Shown here: positions 55,745 to 64,000 of the stretch, in pieces
Position numbering within the stretch: position 1 is the first letter of the stretch
Layout of the letters: each line of letters begins with the position of its first letter
Assembly: GCF_004786015.1 (NCBI RefSeq)
Contig: NZ_CP032096.1
Coordinates: forward strand, 1,116,001-1,180,000
Source: Hydrogenovibrio crunogenus
GTDB lineage: Bacteria; Pseudomonadota; Gammaproteobacteria; Thiomicrospirales; Thiomicrospiraceae
Direction of reading: 5' to 3'
DNA length: 64,000 nucleotides
Notes under the pieces: model-generated
Seen by the model: the letters and a program-made list of their open reading frames with translations, nothing else
Told to the model about the DNA's origin: nothing
Databases searched by the model: none
Position numbers and translations under genes: made by a program

Positions 55745-57103
55745 ATGCATCAGGCGCACCAAGAAGAAAGAGATTGGACGCAACGTTATACGGATTTTTT
55801 GGAAGGTAAGGCTTCGCGAGAGGCTCGAATCGTTTATCAGCGGGATCGTGCTCGAGTCATTCATTCCGCATCATTTCGGCGGTTACAAGCCAAAACTCAG
55901 ATTTTTGGATTGAATGAATCTGATTTCTACCGTACGCGTTTAACCCACTCCATGGAAGTGGCACAGATCGGTTCCGGTTTGGTTGAACAGCTGATTACGG
56001 TGGGAGAAGGGCAAGAGTATTTGGATTGGTTGCCTTCTTTTTATTTGATTGAAGCGATTTGCCTGGCACATGATCTGGGACACCCTCCTTATGGACATGG
56101 GGGCGAAGTGGCTTTGAACTATATGATGCGACGTCATGGTGGATTTGAAGGTAATGCACAAACCTTGCGTATTTTGTCGAGACTAGGTGAATATACGCCC
56201 AAAAATGGTATTGACCTGTCTCGTCGAGCGACACTAGGCGTTTTGAAATATCCGGCTATTTACGATGAAGTTGTGGCGTTAAACAAAGATTATCAAATTC
56301 AGATGCAAGAAAAGGATGCACATGATTTTCGCACCTTAGACATGAGTCGCTGGTATCCGCCCAAAGCCAGTGTGTATTTGGAAGAGAAAGAACAGTTTGA
56401 GTGGGTTTTGGGCATGTTTTCCGAAACCGATAGGAAGCTGTTTACACAACTCAAACCGGACGACAAAGGGTTTCATAAAACGCAATATAAGGCGTTGGAT
56501 ACCACGATTATGGAACTGGCGGATGACATCGCTTATGGTATTCATGACTTGGAAGATGCTGTGGCGATGGGAATGGTGTCACGTGATTTATGGCAAGCTG
56601 AGGTGATGGAGAACCCCATCTTTCAAGAACATCCTTTATGGGATCACACCATGTCTGAACGTTTGTTCAGTTCTCGCTCAAAAGACCGAAAGCATGCCAT
56701 CAGCAAAATGGTGGGCATCATGGTTGAAAGTATTTATATGGATGAAAACACCGTGTTTGAACACCCTTTGTTACGCTATCAGGCGAAGCTAGGAACATCA
56801 GAAATGGCGGTGCTGGAATTGTTAAAAACATTTGTATATGTTCATGTGATTACGCTGCCGGAAGTCAAAGGGATGGAATACAAAGGGCAGTTGATAGTGT
56901 TGGATTTGTTTAAATCGTTAAGAGCGAACCCTGAAGCGTTATTGCCGCGTAATACCTATACAAAATTTGTCAGTTCAGAAACGGAAAGAGGGCAGCTTAG
57001 AGTGCTTTCTGATTATATCGCGGGCATGACCAATACGTATGCTTCAAGGATGTACGAAAAGTTCTTTACCGCTTCACAAGGGTCGATTTTCGATCGTATT
57101 TAA
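55745..57103 (+). CDS. dgt: Deoxyguanosinetriphosphate triphosphohydrolase
   Basis: 452 residues from ATG 55745, with a GGAG site 9 bp upstream; the frame is open back to 55721. The HD-domain motifs are RLTHSMEVAQIG and CLAHDLGHPPYGHGGE, and ELADDIAYGIHDLEDAV provides the third metal-binding segment. It hydrolyses dNTPs, mainly dGTP, to nucleoside and triphosphate. Its stop overlaps the end of the convergent GGDEF-EAL gene by 4 bp. Confidence 0.94.
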   Translation: MHQAHQEERDWTQRYTDFLEGKASREARIVYQRDRARVIHSASFRRLQAKTQIFGLNESDFYRTRLTHSMEVAQIGSGLVEQLITVGEGQEYLDWLPSFYLIEAICLAHDLGHPPYGHGGEVALNYMMRRHGGFEGNAQTLRILSRLGEYTPKNGIDLSRRATLGVLKYPAIYDEVVALNKDYQIQMQEKDAHDFRTLDMSRWYPPKASVYLEEKEQFEWVLGMFSETDRKLFTQLKPDDKGFHKTQYKALDTTIMELADDIAYGIHDLEDAVAMGMVSRDLWQAEVMENPIFQEHPLWDHTMSERLFSSRSKDRKHAISKMVGIMVESIYMDENTVFEHPLLRYQAKLGTSEMAVLELLKTFVYVHVITLPEVKGMEYKGQLIVLDLFKSLRANPEALLPRNTYTKFVSSETERGQLRVLSDYIAGMTNTYASRMYEKFFTASQGSIFDRI

Positions 57104-59385
57104 AGCTTTCCAATTGGGGTGGTTTGTAAGTAGTCTTCTAATTGTGAATAGGTCAACGGTTTCGAGAAGTAATATCCCTGGAAAATATCGCAACCAAATT
57201 GTGTAAGCAGTTTGGCTTGTGCTTCACTTTCAATCCCTTCAGCAACGGTTTGCATCTTCAATTTCTGAGCTATTTCAATAATGTTCTCTACCAGGCCGTA
57301 ATTTTTTTCTTCATGAAGAATGTCATCAATAAAGCTTTTATCGATTTTGAGTTCATGAATAGGCAATGTTCTCAGTAAGCTGAGGGATGAGAACCCCGTA
57401 CCAAAATCGTCCATTGAAAGCATGATGCCGTGTGATTTAAGTTTTTCTAAAATGTCGATAACAAAGTCTAATTCTTCCATAAAGATCGACTCTGTCACCT
57501 CAAGCATAATCAACTCTGGTTTCAAAGTGCTTTCGTTAATCATACGAGTGATATCTTCGTAAAAACCGATAGACATAAATTGGCGTACAGAAATATTCAT
57601 GGAAACTTCAAATGACTGGCGCAGTTTGCTTTGTAGTGGTCCTATTTCAGAGAGTGTTAAATCTGCAATATGCCGTCCTAATTCAGGCATAAAGCCCATT
57701 TCTTCTGCGATGGGAATGAAAGTACTGGGGGGCACCTCGCCTAATGTTTCGTTATGCCAGCGAACAAGCGCTTCTGCGCCAATCAATTCTTCTTTTACAT
57801 TGAGCTGCGGTTGGTAAACAATGCTGATTTCATTATCAATAATGGCTTGTTTCAGTAAGTGTTCAATCAAAACCTTCTGTAGAGCATCTTCGCGTAAATG
57901 ACTTGAGAAATGGGCAAAGGTATTTTTTTGTTTTTTTGCTTCATACATTGCCAAATCGGCAAAGCTCAGAAGGGTTTTCAGGTCGTCTGAATCGTTTGGA
58001 TAGGATGCCATTCCAATACTGGCACCAATGTTGAAGTTCATGTCTTCAATAATGAAAGGGTCGGAAAGCACTTTGATAATTTGCTCTGCAAAAAGGCTGA
58101 GTTCAGTTTTGACAGGCAGTTTAATAAACACGAACTCATCCCCACCAAAACGAATCAACCAGCCTTGTTCTCCAAGCACGGTTTTAAATCGGTTTGCCAC
58201 TTCAATGAGCACTTTGTCACCAATTTCGTGACCAAAGTTATCATTGATGTCTTTGAAATTGTCTAAATCTAAAAACAGCAAGTCATAACGGTTTTGAGGA
58301 TTTGCTAATTCATCCTTGAGCTCAATATCAATATATTCACGGTTGGGTAGTCCCGTTAAAGGGTCATGCGTTAGTTGATGAATCAGTTTTTGTTTCGTTT
58401 CTCTTTCATTACGATAAATGACACTAAACAATTGATAGATCAAGACCAGAATGATCATAAAAACCAAAAAGTAAATCGTAATCGTATGGAACACTTCGTC
58501 ATGTAATTTTTGTTTGTCTTGAAATAACACAAACCAGACTTGATATAGCGGGTCAAACAGGGTGGCGGCAGCGACTTCTTGCCCAGTGTTTATTGAGTAA
58601 AATTCTAAAAAGGTGGTTTCTTTATGTTGTTTCACGTCTTCGATTGACAGGTTGTATTCTTCTTTAAAGAATTGCTCGACCTGTTCAATCGTTTGAGTCG
58701 GGATAGCATCTCGATAAAGTGTGGTGTAGGCTTTTTGAGACATACCTGTCAGCAGGATGCGGTTCTTAGTGACGTCATTTACAATAAGGATATTACGATT
58801 TTTTAAGGCGTGTTCCTGATTGATAAATCCGTTTTTACCGATTTTTAAACCTGCAGTGATGACGCCTATTACTTTCCCCTGATGATTTCTAACGGCTTTA
58901 CGAATCGGGATGATCCATTCGTTGAGCGGCTTGAAAAAATACGTTTTTCCAATCACCATATTGTGGCTTTGAAGCGTTCTTGTAAAGCTATCTCTGGTCG
59001 CAGCATGCGTTTTGAGGTTGGGGATGATATTGTGTTCCATGTTTGAAGTGCTGGCTAGGATTTTGCCGTCCGGAGAAAAAACACCAAACCCCGTCAAACT
59101 TGGCGTTAATTCCAGCGCTTTGTCCAAAATTTTTTGAGATTCTGTTTTATCTTGATAGGTTTGGTCCTCAAATAGTCTGGAGCCGAGCACATCCAACGAA
59201 AGCTCCTTTTCAGCTAAGGATGCATGCGCCATTTGCGATAAAAACTTCGCATCCACTAAAAGATGATCATGTAATTCCTTTTTTTCGTGCTGAAAGGTGT
59301 TGATGGACAACCAAATTAACAATCCAAAGCCACTGAAGGCAATCAGGTAGAAGAGGGTCCAGATATTGGCTTTAAATTGACGCAT
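57100..59385 (-). CDS. Cache - GGDEF - EAL cyclic-di-GMP protein
   Basis: 761 residues. A first membrane helix (about 9-30), a periplasmic Cache-like sensor (about 35-300, with TGFGVFSPDGKILAST and KVIGVITAGLKIGKNG), a second helix (about 305-328), a GGDEF domain (active motif FGGDEF) and an EAL domain follow. The EAL motif (GAEALVRW) and MDDFGTGFSSLSLLRTLPIHELKIDKSFI are complete, so both activities are possible. There is no RxxD I-site. It belongs to the bifunctional dual-domain class responding to an extracellular ligand. Confidence 0.93.
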   Translation of the reverse strand: MRQFKANIWTLFYLIAFSGFGLLIWLSINTFQHEKKELHDHLLVDAKFLSQMAHASLAEKELSLDVLGSRLFEDQTYQDKTESQKILDKALELTPSLTGFGVFSPDGKILASTSNMEHNIIPNLKTHAATRDSFTRTLQSHNMVIGKTYFFKPLNEWIIPIRKAVRNHQGKVIGVITAGLKIGKNGFINQEHALKNRNILIVNDVTKNRILLTGMSQKAYTTLYRDAIPTQTIEQVEQFFKEEYNLSIEDVKQHKETTFLEFYSINTGQEVAAATLFDPLYQVWFVLFQDKQKLHDEVFHTITIYFLVFMIILVLIYQLFSVIYRNERETKQKLIHQLTHDPLTGLPNREYIDIELKDELANPQNRYDLLFLDLDNFKDINDNFGHEIGDKVLIEVANRFKTVLGEQGWLIRFGGDEFVFIKLPVKTELSLFAEQIIKVLSDPFIIEDMNFNIGASIGMASYPNDSDDLKTLLSFADLAMYEAKKQKNTFAHFSSHLREDALQKVLIEHLLKQAIIDNEISIVYQPQLNVKEELIGAEALVRWHNETLGEVPPSTFIPIAEEMGFMPELGRHIADLTLSEIGPLQSKLRQSFEVSMNISVRQFMSIGFYEDITRMINESTLKPELIMLEVTESIFMEELDFVIDILEKLKSHGIMLSMDDFGTGFSSLSLLRTLPIHELKIDKSFIDDILHEEKNYGLVENIIEIAQKLKMQTVAEGIESEAQAKLLTQFGCDIFQGYYFSKPLTYSQLEDYLQTTPIGKL

Positions 59386-59501
59386 ATTGTAAAACGGGTG
59401 CTGTTTCTTTTGTTTATATAGTTAGATGTGAAACTTTAACCCAATTGAAAAGATATTCAAGCATTATAAGAAAATTCTGATTCCTATCTTTGATAAGGGG
59501 A

Positions 59502-60713
59502 TTACTTCCGCACGGCAATGGTTTTCGGTAAATAGTATTTTTTGGCTTTATGCGGCTTTGAAGGAGATGAAAAATGACCAGGCCTGGTTATTTCTTCCGG
59601 CGCCTTCAAAAAGTGCCTTTGGCGTTGCAATGCCCAGTGTTTGTGTTCATTGACGAGGTCTGAATCACTCTGATGGCTTTCTAAAGCATGAATGATCTCT
59701 TCGCTTAGTGTTGAATTTTCTAGCGCATTACCTATAGCAACGCAAAGATTACGTTGCCATTGTTCAAAGCCAATACGACGAATAGGAGAACCTTCAAGCT
59801 GTTTGAGAAAGTCTTTTTCAGACCAATTGAACAATTCAAGTAAGGTACTGGCATCTAATAATGAATTGGCTTTGAAAGCAGTTTCATTCGTGTCTTGTGT
59901 GAACTTATTCCAAGGGCAGACAAGCTGACAGTCATCACAACCGTAAATTCGGTTTCCCATTTTTTCCCGAAGCGACGCAGGAATGGAACCTTTGTTTTCA
60001 ATGGTTAAATAAGAAATACAGCGCCTGGAATCCACTACGCCATCGGCCACAATTGCTTGAGTCGGGCATTCTTGAATGCACGCAGTGCATGGACCACACC
60101 CTTGTTTTTCAAAAGGAGGATCAATCGGTAAGGGTAGGTTGGTGTACAGTTCTCCCAGGAAAAACCAAGAGCCGGCGCGTGGATGAATGATTAAACTGTT
60201 TTTACCGATAAACCCAAGCCCGGCCTTTTCCGCTAAAGGGCGTTCCAATACAGGGGCTGAATCACAGAAAGCGCGGTAGTGAAAATCATTTTCAATCGTT
60301 TGATTGATTTTTTCTGCAAGCTGTTGCAAGCGCTTCCGCATCAGTTTGTGGTAATCCTTGTGCAAGGCATAGCGGGAAATATAGGCGTGATCGCTGGCTT
60401 GCAGTTGAGGAATCGGTGAGTAAGCCTCAGTATCAAAATAATTCATACGAACACTGATGACTCGACGCGTTCCAGGCTCCAATTCTTCTGGGCGCGTTCG
60501 TTTCGTGCCGTGCTTTACCATATACTCCATGTCGGCATGAAACCGTTTTTCAAGCCATTCAAAGTAACTGGATTCATACTGACCTAAATCAATGTCGGTA
60601 ATGCCGACATCAGCAAAACCAAGCGACAGCCCCCATTGTTTAATCTTTTCCGCAAGCTGGTATAATGCTGAATCAGTTGAGTTTTTGAGGGTCGTTGGAG
60701 CGTTTTTTGGCAT
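59502..60713 (-). CDS. queG: Epoxyqueuosine reductase
   Basis: 403 residues. The cobalamin-dependent QueG fold carries two 4Fe-4S motifs, CGPCTACIQECPTQAI and GCDDCQLVCPWNKF, and ends with a HEAT-like tail. It carries out the last step of queuosine synthesis in tRNA. The C-terminus is about 25 residues longer than E. coli QueG and contains a palindrome copy (59578-59587), translated ITRPGHF. It sits next to tsaE, amidase and mutL, the usual gammaproteobacterial order. Confidence 0.95.
   Translation of the reverse strand: MPKNAPTTLKNSTDSALYQLAEKIKQWGLSLGFADVGITDIDLGQYESSYFEWLEKRFHADMEYMVKHGTKRTRPEELEPGTRRVISVRMNYFDTEAYSPIPQLQASDHAYISRYALHKDYHKLMRKRLQQLAEKINQTIENDFHYRAFCDSAPVLERPLAEKAGLGFIGKNSLIIHPRAGSWFFLGELYTNLPLPIDPPFEKQGCGPCTACIQECPTQAIVADGVVDSRRCISYLTIENKGSIPASLREKMGNRIYGCDDCQLVCPWNKFTQDTNETAFKANSLLDASTLLELFNWSEKDFLKQLEGSPIRRIGFEQWQRNLCVAIGNALENSTLSEEIIHALESHQSDSDLVNEHKHWALQRQRHFLKAPEEITRPGHFSSPSKPHKAKKYYLPKTIAVRK
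59578..59587. repeat. Palindrome copy 9, inside the queG 3' end
   Basis: Exact CCAGGCCTGG with A before and T after; its arms AAAATGA/TTATTTC extend the repeat. It lies in an extra C-terminal segment of queG. Confidence 0.88.
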
Positions 60714-60784
60714 GGATGTTCGCTTTAAACTTCAAGAATTATGAATGACACCTCTATTTTAGTGCCTTTTGAGAATACCTATTG

Positions 60785-61336
60785 ATGAATTTTACCAAAT
60801 CAACAGCACACCCTAAAAGTACGGATGATTTGCTTGAATGTGGCTTATTGCTAGAAACGGAAGCAGATACGCAGCAGTTGGCGCATATTTTTGCGCAGTT
60901 ATGCGAAGAGCTAAAGACGTTTGATTTAGGGTGGATGATTTATTTAAAAGGCGATTTAGGTGCAGGTAAGTCTTTCTTTTCTCGCGCTTTTGTGCAATCC
61001 TTTGTACCTGGGCAGAAAGTAAAAAGTCCAACGTATGCGTTAGTTGAAAATTATCCCACGTCATTGGGAACCATTCAGCATTTCGATCTTTATCGTTTAT
61101 GTGACCCGGAAGAATTAGAATTTTTAGCCATTCGTGACTTATTGACGCCTCCATTTGTGGCGCTGGTAGAGTGGCCGTCGAAAGGAAAGGGCGTCCTTCC
61201 TGAAGCAGATATTCTGATTGAGTTGAATGTGTTGAGAGAGGCTCGAAAAGTGACGATTTCTGCCTGTCAGGACCGCGCAAATGGTTTCGTCAAAAAGCTG
61301 ACAGAAAAAGTTGGCATGGAACTTGATAGTGACTAG
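60785..61336 (+). CDS. tsaE: tRNA threonylcarbamoyladenosine synthesis ATPase
   Basis: 183 residues from ATG 60785 (a TTG lies 3 bp before). The Walker A YLKGDLGAGKSFFSRAF is near residue 60, SPTYALVENY is the switch-like segment, HFDLYRL follows, and LVEWPSKGKGVLP is typical. It works with TsaB and TsaD in t6A37 synthesis. It is divergent from queG and upstream of the amidase gene. Confidence 0.94.
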   Translation: MNFTKSTAHPKSTDDLLECGLLLETEADTQQLAHIFAQLCEELKTFDLGWMIYLKGDLGAGKSFFSRAFVQSFVPGQKVKSPTYALVENYPTSLGTIQHFDLYRLCDPEELEFLAIRDLLTPPFVALVEWPSKGKGVLPEADILIELNVLREARKVTISACQDRANGFVKKLTEKVGMELDSD

Positions 61337-61371
61337 CACAATCAAAACAAAAATATTGAGTGGGTAGTGCC

Positions 61372-62892
61372 ATGATCAGAAAAAATAACGTAAATCCTTT
61401 AAAAGCTTTCATGACAGTAATGGCTGCAATGTTAGTGGTTGTGATGTCGACTTCAGTCTTTGCCAAGACATCTTTGGTGAAGATGCGAATGGGGCAAGGT
61501 GAAGATAAAACCCGAGTGGTATTCGAAATCAAACAAAACCATCGTTTTGAGATTACTACGTTGAAAAATCCGGCTCGTATTGTGGTGGACTTTTACAAAG
61601 CCGAAAACCAGCTGACGTTTTCAAAAATGAAATTCCTAGACGCACGAGTGAAACAGGCTCGCGTCAAGAATCAAGCTAAACGCACTCGCGTTGTTTTGGA
61701 TTTGCGTGACGATTTTGATTACAGCTATTTCGCTCTAGCCAAAAACAAAAGTGGTGCAGAGCGTGTTGTGATTGACGTTACGAACCGAAAAGTAACCAAA
61801 CATGTCGCTAAAAAAACGGTTAAAAACACCAAGAAAACCGCCAAAAAAATCGTCGTTGCTAAAAAAGCAGCGCCAGAAAAAGTAACGCGTCAAGTCGCTC
61901 AAGCTTCTTTTAGTACCAAACCTAAAACCAATAAATCTTCTCGTAAAGAGGATGTTGCCAATAACCGCGTAACACGTTCTATGCTGAACAGCGGCAGTGA
62001 TGTGTTTCAGACAAAAAATAAAGACTTGGTTGTCGCGATTGATGCCGGGCATGGTGGAAAAGACACCGGCGCAATTGGGCATAACAACTTACGTGAAAAA
62101 GTCGTTGTTTTGAAATTGGCTAAAAAATTGAAAAAATATATTGATGCGCAACCGGGTATGCGTGCTGTTTTGACAAGAGATAAAGATGTCTTTATTCCGC
62201 TGCATAAACGTGTGCGAATTGCGCACAAAAAAGATGCGGATATCTTTTTATCATTGCACGCGGATGCTTTCCCTGATGCACGTGCTCGAGGAGGATCTGT
62301 CTATATCTTGTCAACTAATGGGGCGAGTAGTGTGATGGCTCGTATCCTGGCCAAATCTGAAAACGCTTCTCTTCAAGACGTGAAATTAAAAGGGCGTGAT
62401 GCGGATGTGGCGTTTGTGTTATCTGATTTAACTCGTTCGGCTAACATTCGTGCCAGTCGTAAGTTAGGTCAGGCTGTACTAGGTGAGATGGCACGTTCGG
62501 TTCGCCTGCATAAAAAATCGGTACAATCGGCTGACTTTGCGGTATTGAAGTCTATTGACATGCCGTCTCTTTTGATCGAGACCGCGTTTATTTCCAACCC
62601 GGTAGAAGCGAGAAAATTAAGCTCTGACCACTTTCAAACGCAAATGGCGAAGTCTATCGTGAGCGGACTTGATAAATTTGTTCAGCACAATGCAACCAAG
62701 CCTCGCTGGGGAGAGCAGCTGTATGTTCATTACCGTGTTCAAAGTGGCGATACTTTGTCGGAAATTGCAGAGAACTATAATATCTCAACCTATAAGTTGA
62801 AAAAAATTAACGGAATTAAAAAAGCAGATCGTTTATACGTTGGTAAAAAACTCCGTATTCCGGTTTCAGAAGATGTTATTGCGACCTTGTAA
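61372..62892 (+). CDS. N-acetylmuramoyl-L-alanine amidase (AmiB/AmiC-like) with LysM
   Basis: 506 residues from ATG 61372 (GTG 61360 also possible). A signal peptide ending SVFA is followed by an AMIN domain (about 35-140), a Lys/Ala-rich linker, an Amidase_3 domain (about 215-440) and one LysM domain (HYRVQSGDTLSEIAENYNIS). Zinc ligands are visible in DAGHGGKDTG, the Glu of LREKV, SLHADAF and the catalytic Glu of LLIETAFIS. It cleaves peptidoglycan at division after activation by EnvC/NlpD-type factors. It precedes mutL, the common order. Confidence 0.93.
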   Translation: MIRKNNVNPLKAFMTVMAAMLVVVMSTSVFAKTSLVKMRMGQGEDKTRVVFEIKQNHRFEITTLKNPARIVVDFYKAENQLTFSKMKFLDARVKQARVKNQAKRTRVVLDLRDDFDYSYFALAKNKSGAERVVIDVTNRKVTKHVAKKTVKNTKKTAKKIVVAKKAAPEKVTRQVAQASFSTKPKTNKSSRKEDVANNRVTRSMLNSGSDVFQTKNKDLVVAIDAGHGGKDTGAIGHNNLREKVVVLKLAKKLKKYIDAQPGMRAVLTRDKDVFIPLHKRVRIAHKKDADIFLSLHADAFPDARARGGSVYILSTNGASSVMARILAKSENASLQDVKLKGRDADVAFVLSDLTRSANIRASRKLGQAVLGEMARSVRLHKKSVQSADFAVLKSIDMPSLLIETAFISNPVEARKLSSDHFQTQMAKSIVSGLDKFVQHNATKPRWGEQLYVHYRVQSGDTLSEIAENYNISTYKLKKINGIKKADRLYVGKKLRIPVSEDVIATL

Positions 62893-62937
62893 AGGGCTAA
62901 ACCAAGCGGAAGCTTAACTTTGTCAAAATTCCGACAT

Positions 62938-62965
62938 AAAAAACCACCAGGCCTGGTGGTTTTTT
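62938..62965. repeat. Palindrome copy 10 in a perfect 28-bp palindrome
   Basis: CCAGGCCTGG (62947-62956) within arms of six A, CC on the left and GG, six T on the right, together a perfect 28-bp palindrome. It follows the amidase gene and is a good intrinsic terminator. Confidence 0.93.
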
Positions 62966-63093
62966 GTTGATAGGGCATGCCAGTGTCTATCAACTTGATC
63001 CCATTCCTATCAATCATTTTATAAATCGTTATAATAGCGTGCATTACAATTTAATTTTGAATCTCTTTTTCATTCGTTCATAAAAGAAAAGTC

Positions 63094-64000
63094 GTGTCTC
63101 AATTGTCCAATACTCCGTCAGAAAAATGTCTTGATATTTCCTTGTTGCCTTCGCATTTAGCCGATCAGATTGCGGCTGGAGAAGTGGTTGAAAGACCGGC
63201 TTCCGTTGTTAAGGAGTTGCTGGAAAATGCGTTGGATTCCGGGGCGACTCAAATAGACATTCAGATTGAAGAAGGCGGTGAGAAGCTGATTTCTGTGATT
63301 GATAACGGCATGGGCATCCGTCAGTCACAATTGATGTTGGCAGTGAGTCGGCATGCCACCAGCAAAATTCATACGGCTCAAGATTTGGCTGCAGTGAGTA
63401 CATTAGGATTTCGAGGCGAAGCATTGGCGAGTATCAGCTCGGTTTCCCGCTTAACCTTAACCAGTAAGTTTCAGGGTGAAACCGCCGCTTGGCAATTAAG
63501 TGGCGAAGGAGAGGGGCGTTGGTCAGATCCAAAGCCAACGGCACATCCGCAAGGTACACATGTTGAAGTCAAAGACTTGTTCTTCAACACACCAGCGCGT
63601 AAAAAGTTCTTGAGAGCCGCACGCACGGAATTCATGCATATTGACCAGCTGGTTAAGCGGGTGATGCTGAGTCGTCCTGAAATTTCCATGAAACTGGTGC
63701 ATAACCAAAAAGTTGTTCGACAAGTGCATGCTGCACATGATGAGGTCGCGTTAAAACAACGCTTGAAACAATTGATGGGCACACCTTTTGTGGATCAAAG
63801 TCTGGAATTGAATTTTGAAGCACAGGATATTCAGCTCAGTGGTTGGGTCGGACAAGCGACTTTTAACCGTAGCCAAACGGACATGCAGTATTTATTTGTG
63901 AATGGACGTATTGTAAGAGACCGGTTACTTTCTTATGCAGTTAAACAAGCCTATGCGGACGTACTTTACCATGGACGCCATCCTGCTTATTTATTGTTCT
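63094..64000 (+). CDS. mutL: DNA mismatch repair protein MutL (truncated by window)
   Basis: The N-terminal 302 codons are in the window and the rest continues beyond. The start is GTG 63094, giving SQLSNTPSEKCLDISLLPSHLADQIAAGEVVERP. GHKL ATPase motifs are intact: KELLENALDSGA, VIDNGMGI, RHATSKI, TLGFRGEAL and FNTPARKKFL. MutL couples MutS to the nicking and unwinding machinery. The ribosome site is weak (AAGAAAAG), and an in-frame TTG at 63103 is an alternative start. Confidence 0.95.
   Translation, partial: MSQLSNTPSEKCLDISLLPSHLADQIAAGEVVERPASVVKELLENALDSGATQIDIQIEEGGEKLISVIDNGMGIRQSQLMLAVSRHATSKIHTAQDLAAVSTLGFRGEALASISSVSRLTLTSKFQGETAAWQLSGEGEGRWSDPKPTAHPQGTHVEVKDLFFNTPARKKFLRAARTEFMHIDQLVKRVMLSRPEISMKLVHNQKVVRQVHAAHDEVALKQRLKQLMGTPFVDQSLELNFEAQDIQLSGWVGQATFNRSQTDMQYLFVNGRIVRDRLLSYAVKQAYADVLYHGRHPAYLLF

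Noticed and set aside
1-64000. CRISPR arrays, tRNA or rRNA genes, prophage
   Set aside because: No spaced direct repeats, no tRNA-like cloverleaf with a T-loop consensus and no phage genes were seen by eye; covariance and repeat searches were not possible here.

Overview
The window reads as chromosomal DNA of a gammaproteobacterium of moderate-to-low GC. The gene orders rsxABCDGE-nth, queG-tsaE-amidase-mutL, and purM-purN with DUF2066, DUF3108 and hda nearby are typical of Gammaproteobacteria. The Rnf complex, abundant c-di-GMP proteins and a multiheme lipoprotein suggest a free-living sulfur-oxidiser type such as the Thiomicrospira/Hydrogenovibrio group. That genus-level guess is inference; no diagnostic metabolic gene lies here.

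Layout. 0-7 kb: an orphan ParA ATPase with a tiny disordered partner, an acyl-CoA-dehydrogenase-like flavoprotein, a PAS-GGDEF cyclase, nfsB, a DUF938 methyltransferase, fklB and small unknowns. 7-15.6 kb, minus strand: metG-rsxA-B-C-D-G-E-nth. 15.9-20.8 kb: a four-gene signalling operon (STAS protein, receiver-PP2C-ATPase, receiver-kinase, PAS-kinase). 20.8-25.2 kb, minus: purM, purN, DUF3108, dcd, mrp. 25.4-30 kb, plus: DUF2066, hda, a TlpA-like thioredoxin, a PilZ protein and an outer-membrane barrel. 30-35 kb: rlmJ, ylqF, a cold-shock gene with a long leader, and small membrane proteins. 35.3-38.3 kb: a 7TM-GGDEF cyclase gene cut in two by a complete IS256-family element with 8-bp target duplication. 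38.5-46.6 kb: a multiheme c lipoprotein, a Usp-like protein with a P-type ATPase, an APC permease broken by a 5-bp tandem repeat expansion, and a MgtC/DUF4010 protein behind a Fur-box-like site. 46.7-55.5 kb: a DMT exporter, a PCMT-erythromycin-esterase fusion, proS and several membrane proteins. 55.7-64 kb: dgt, a Cache-GGDEF-EAL protein, queG, tsaE, a LysM amidase and a truncated mutL.

The strongest unexplained signal is a repeated palindrome, CCAGGCCTGG. It occurs ten times exactly, always with a purine before and a pyrimidine after, plus four near copies. Most copies lie just after genes inside A-rich/T-rich arms, like terminators; three exact copies and one variant lie inside conserved genes. 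About 0.06 copies are expected by chance in 64 kb. It behaves like a genome-wide iterated element (uptake sequence, HIP1-like palindrome, or binding/methylation site).

Other candidates for new biology are the ParA/disordered-partner pair, which resembles McdAB cargo-positioning systems, and the partner-switching operon whose receiver carries Glu at the phospho-acceptor position.
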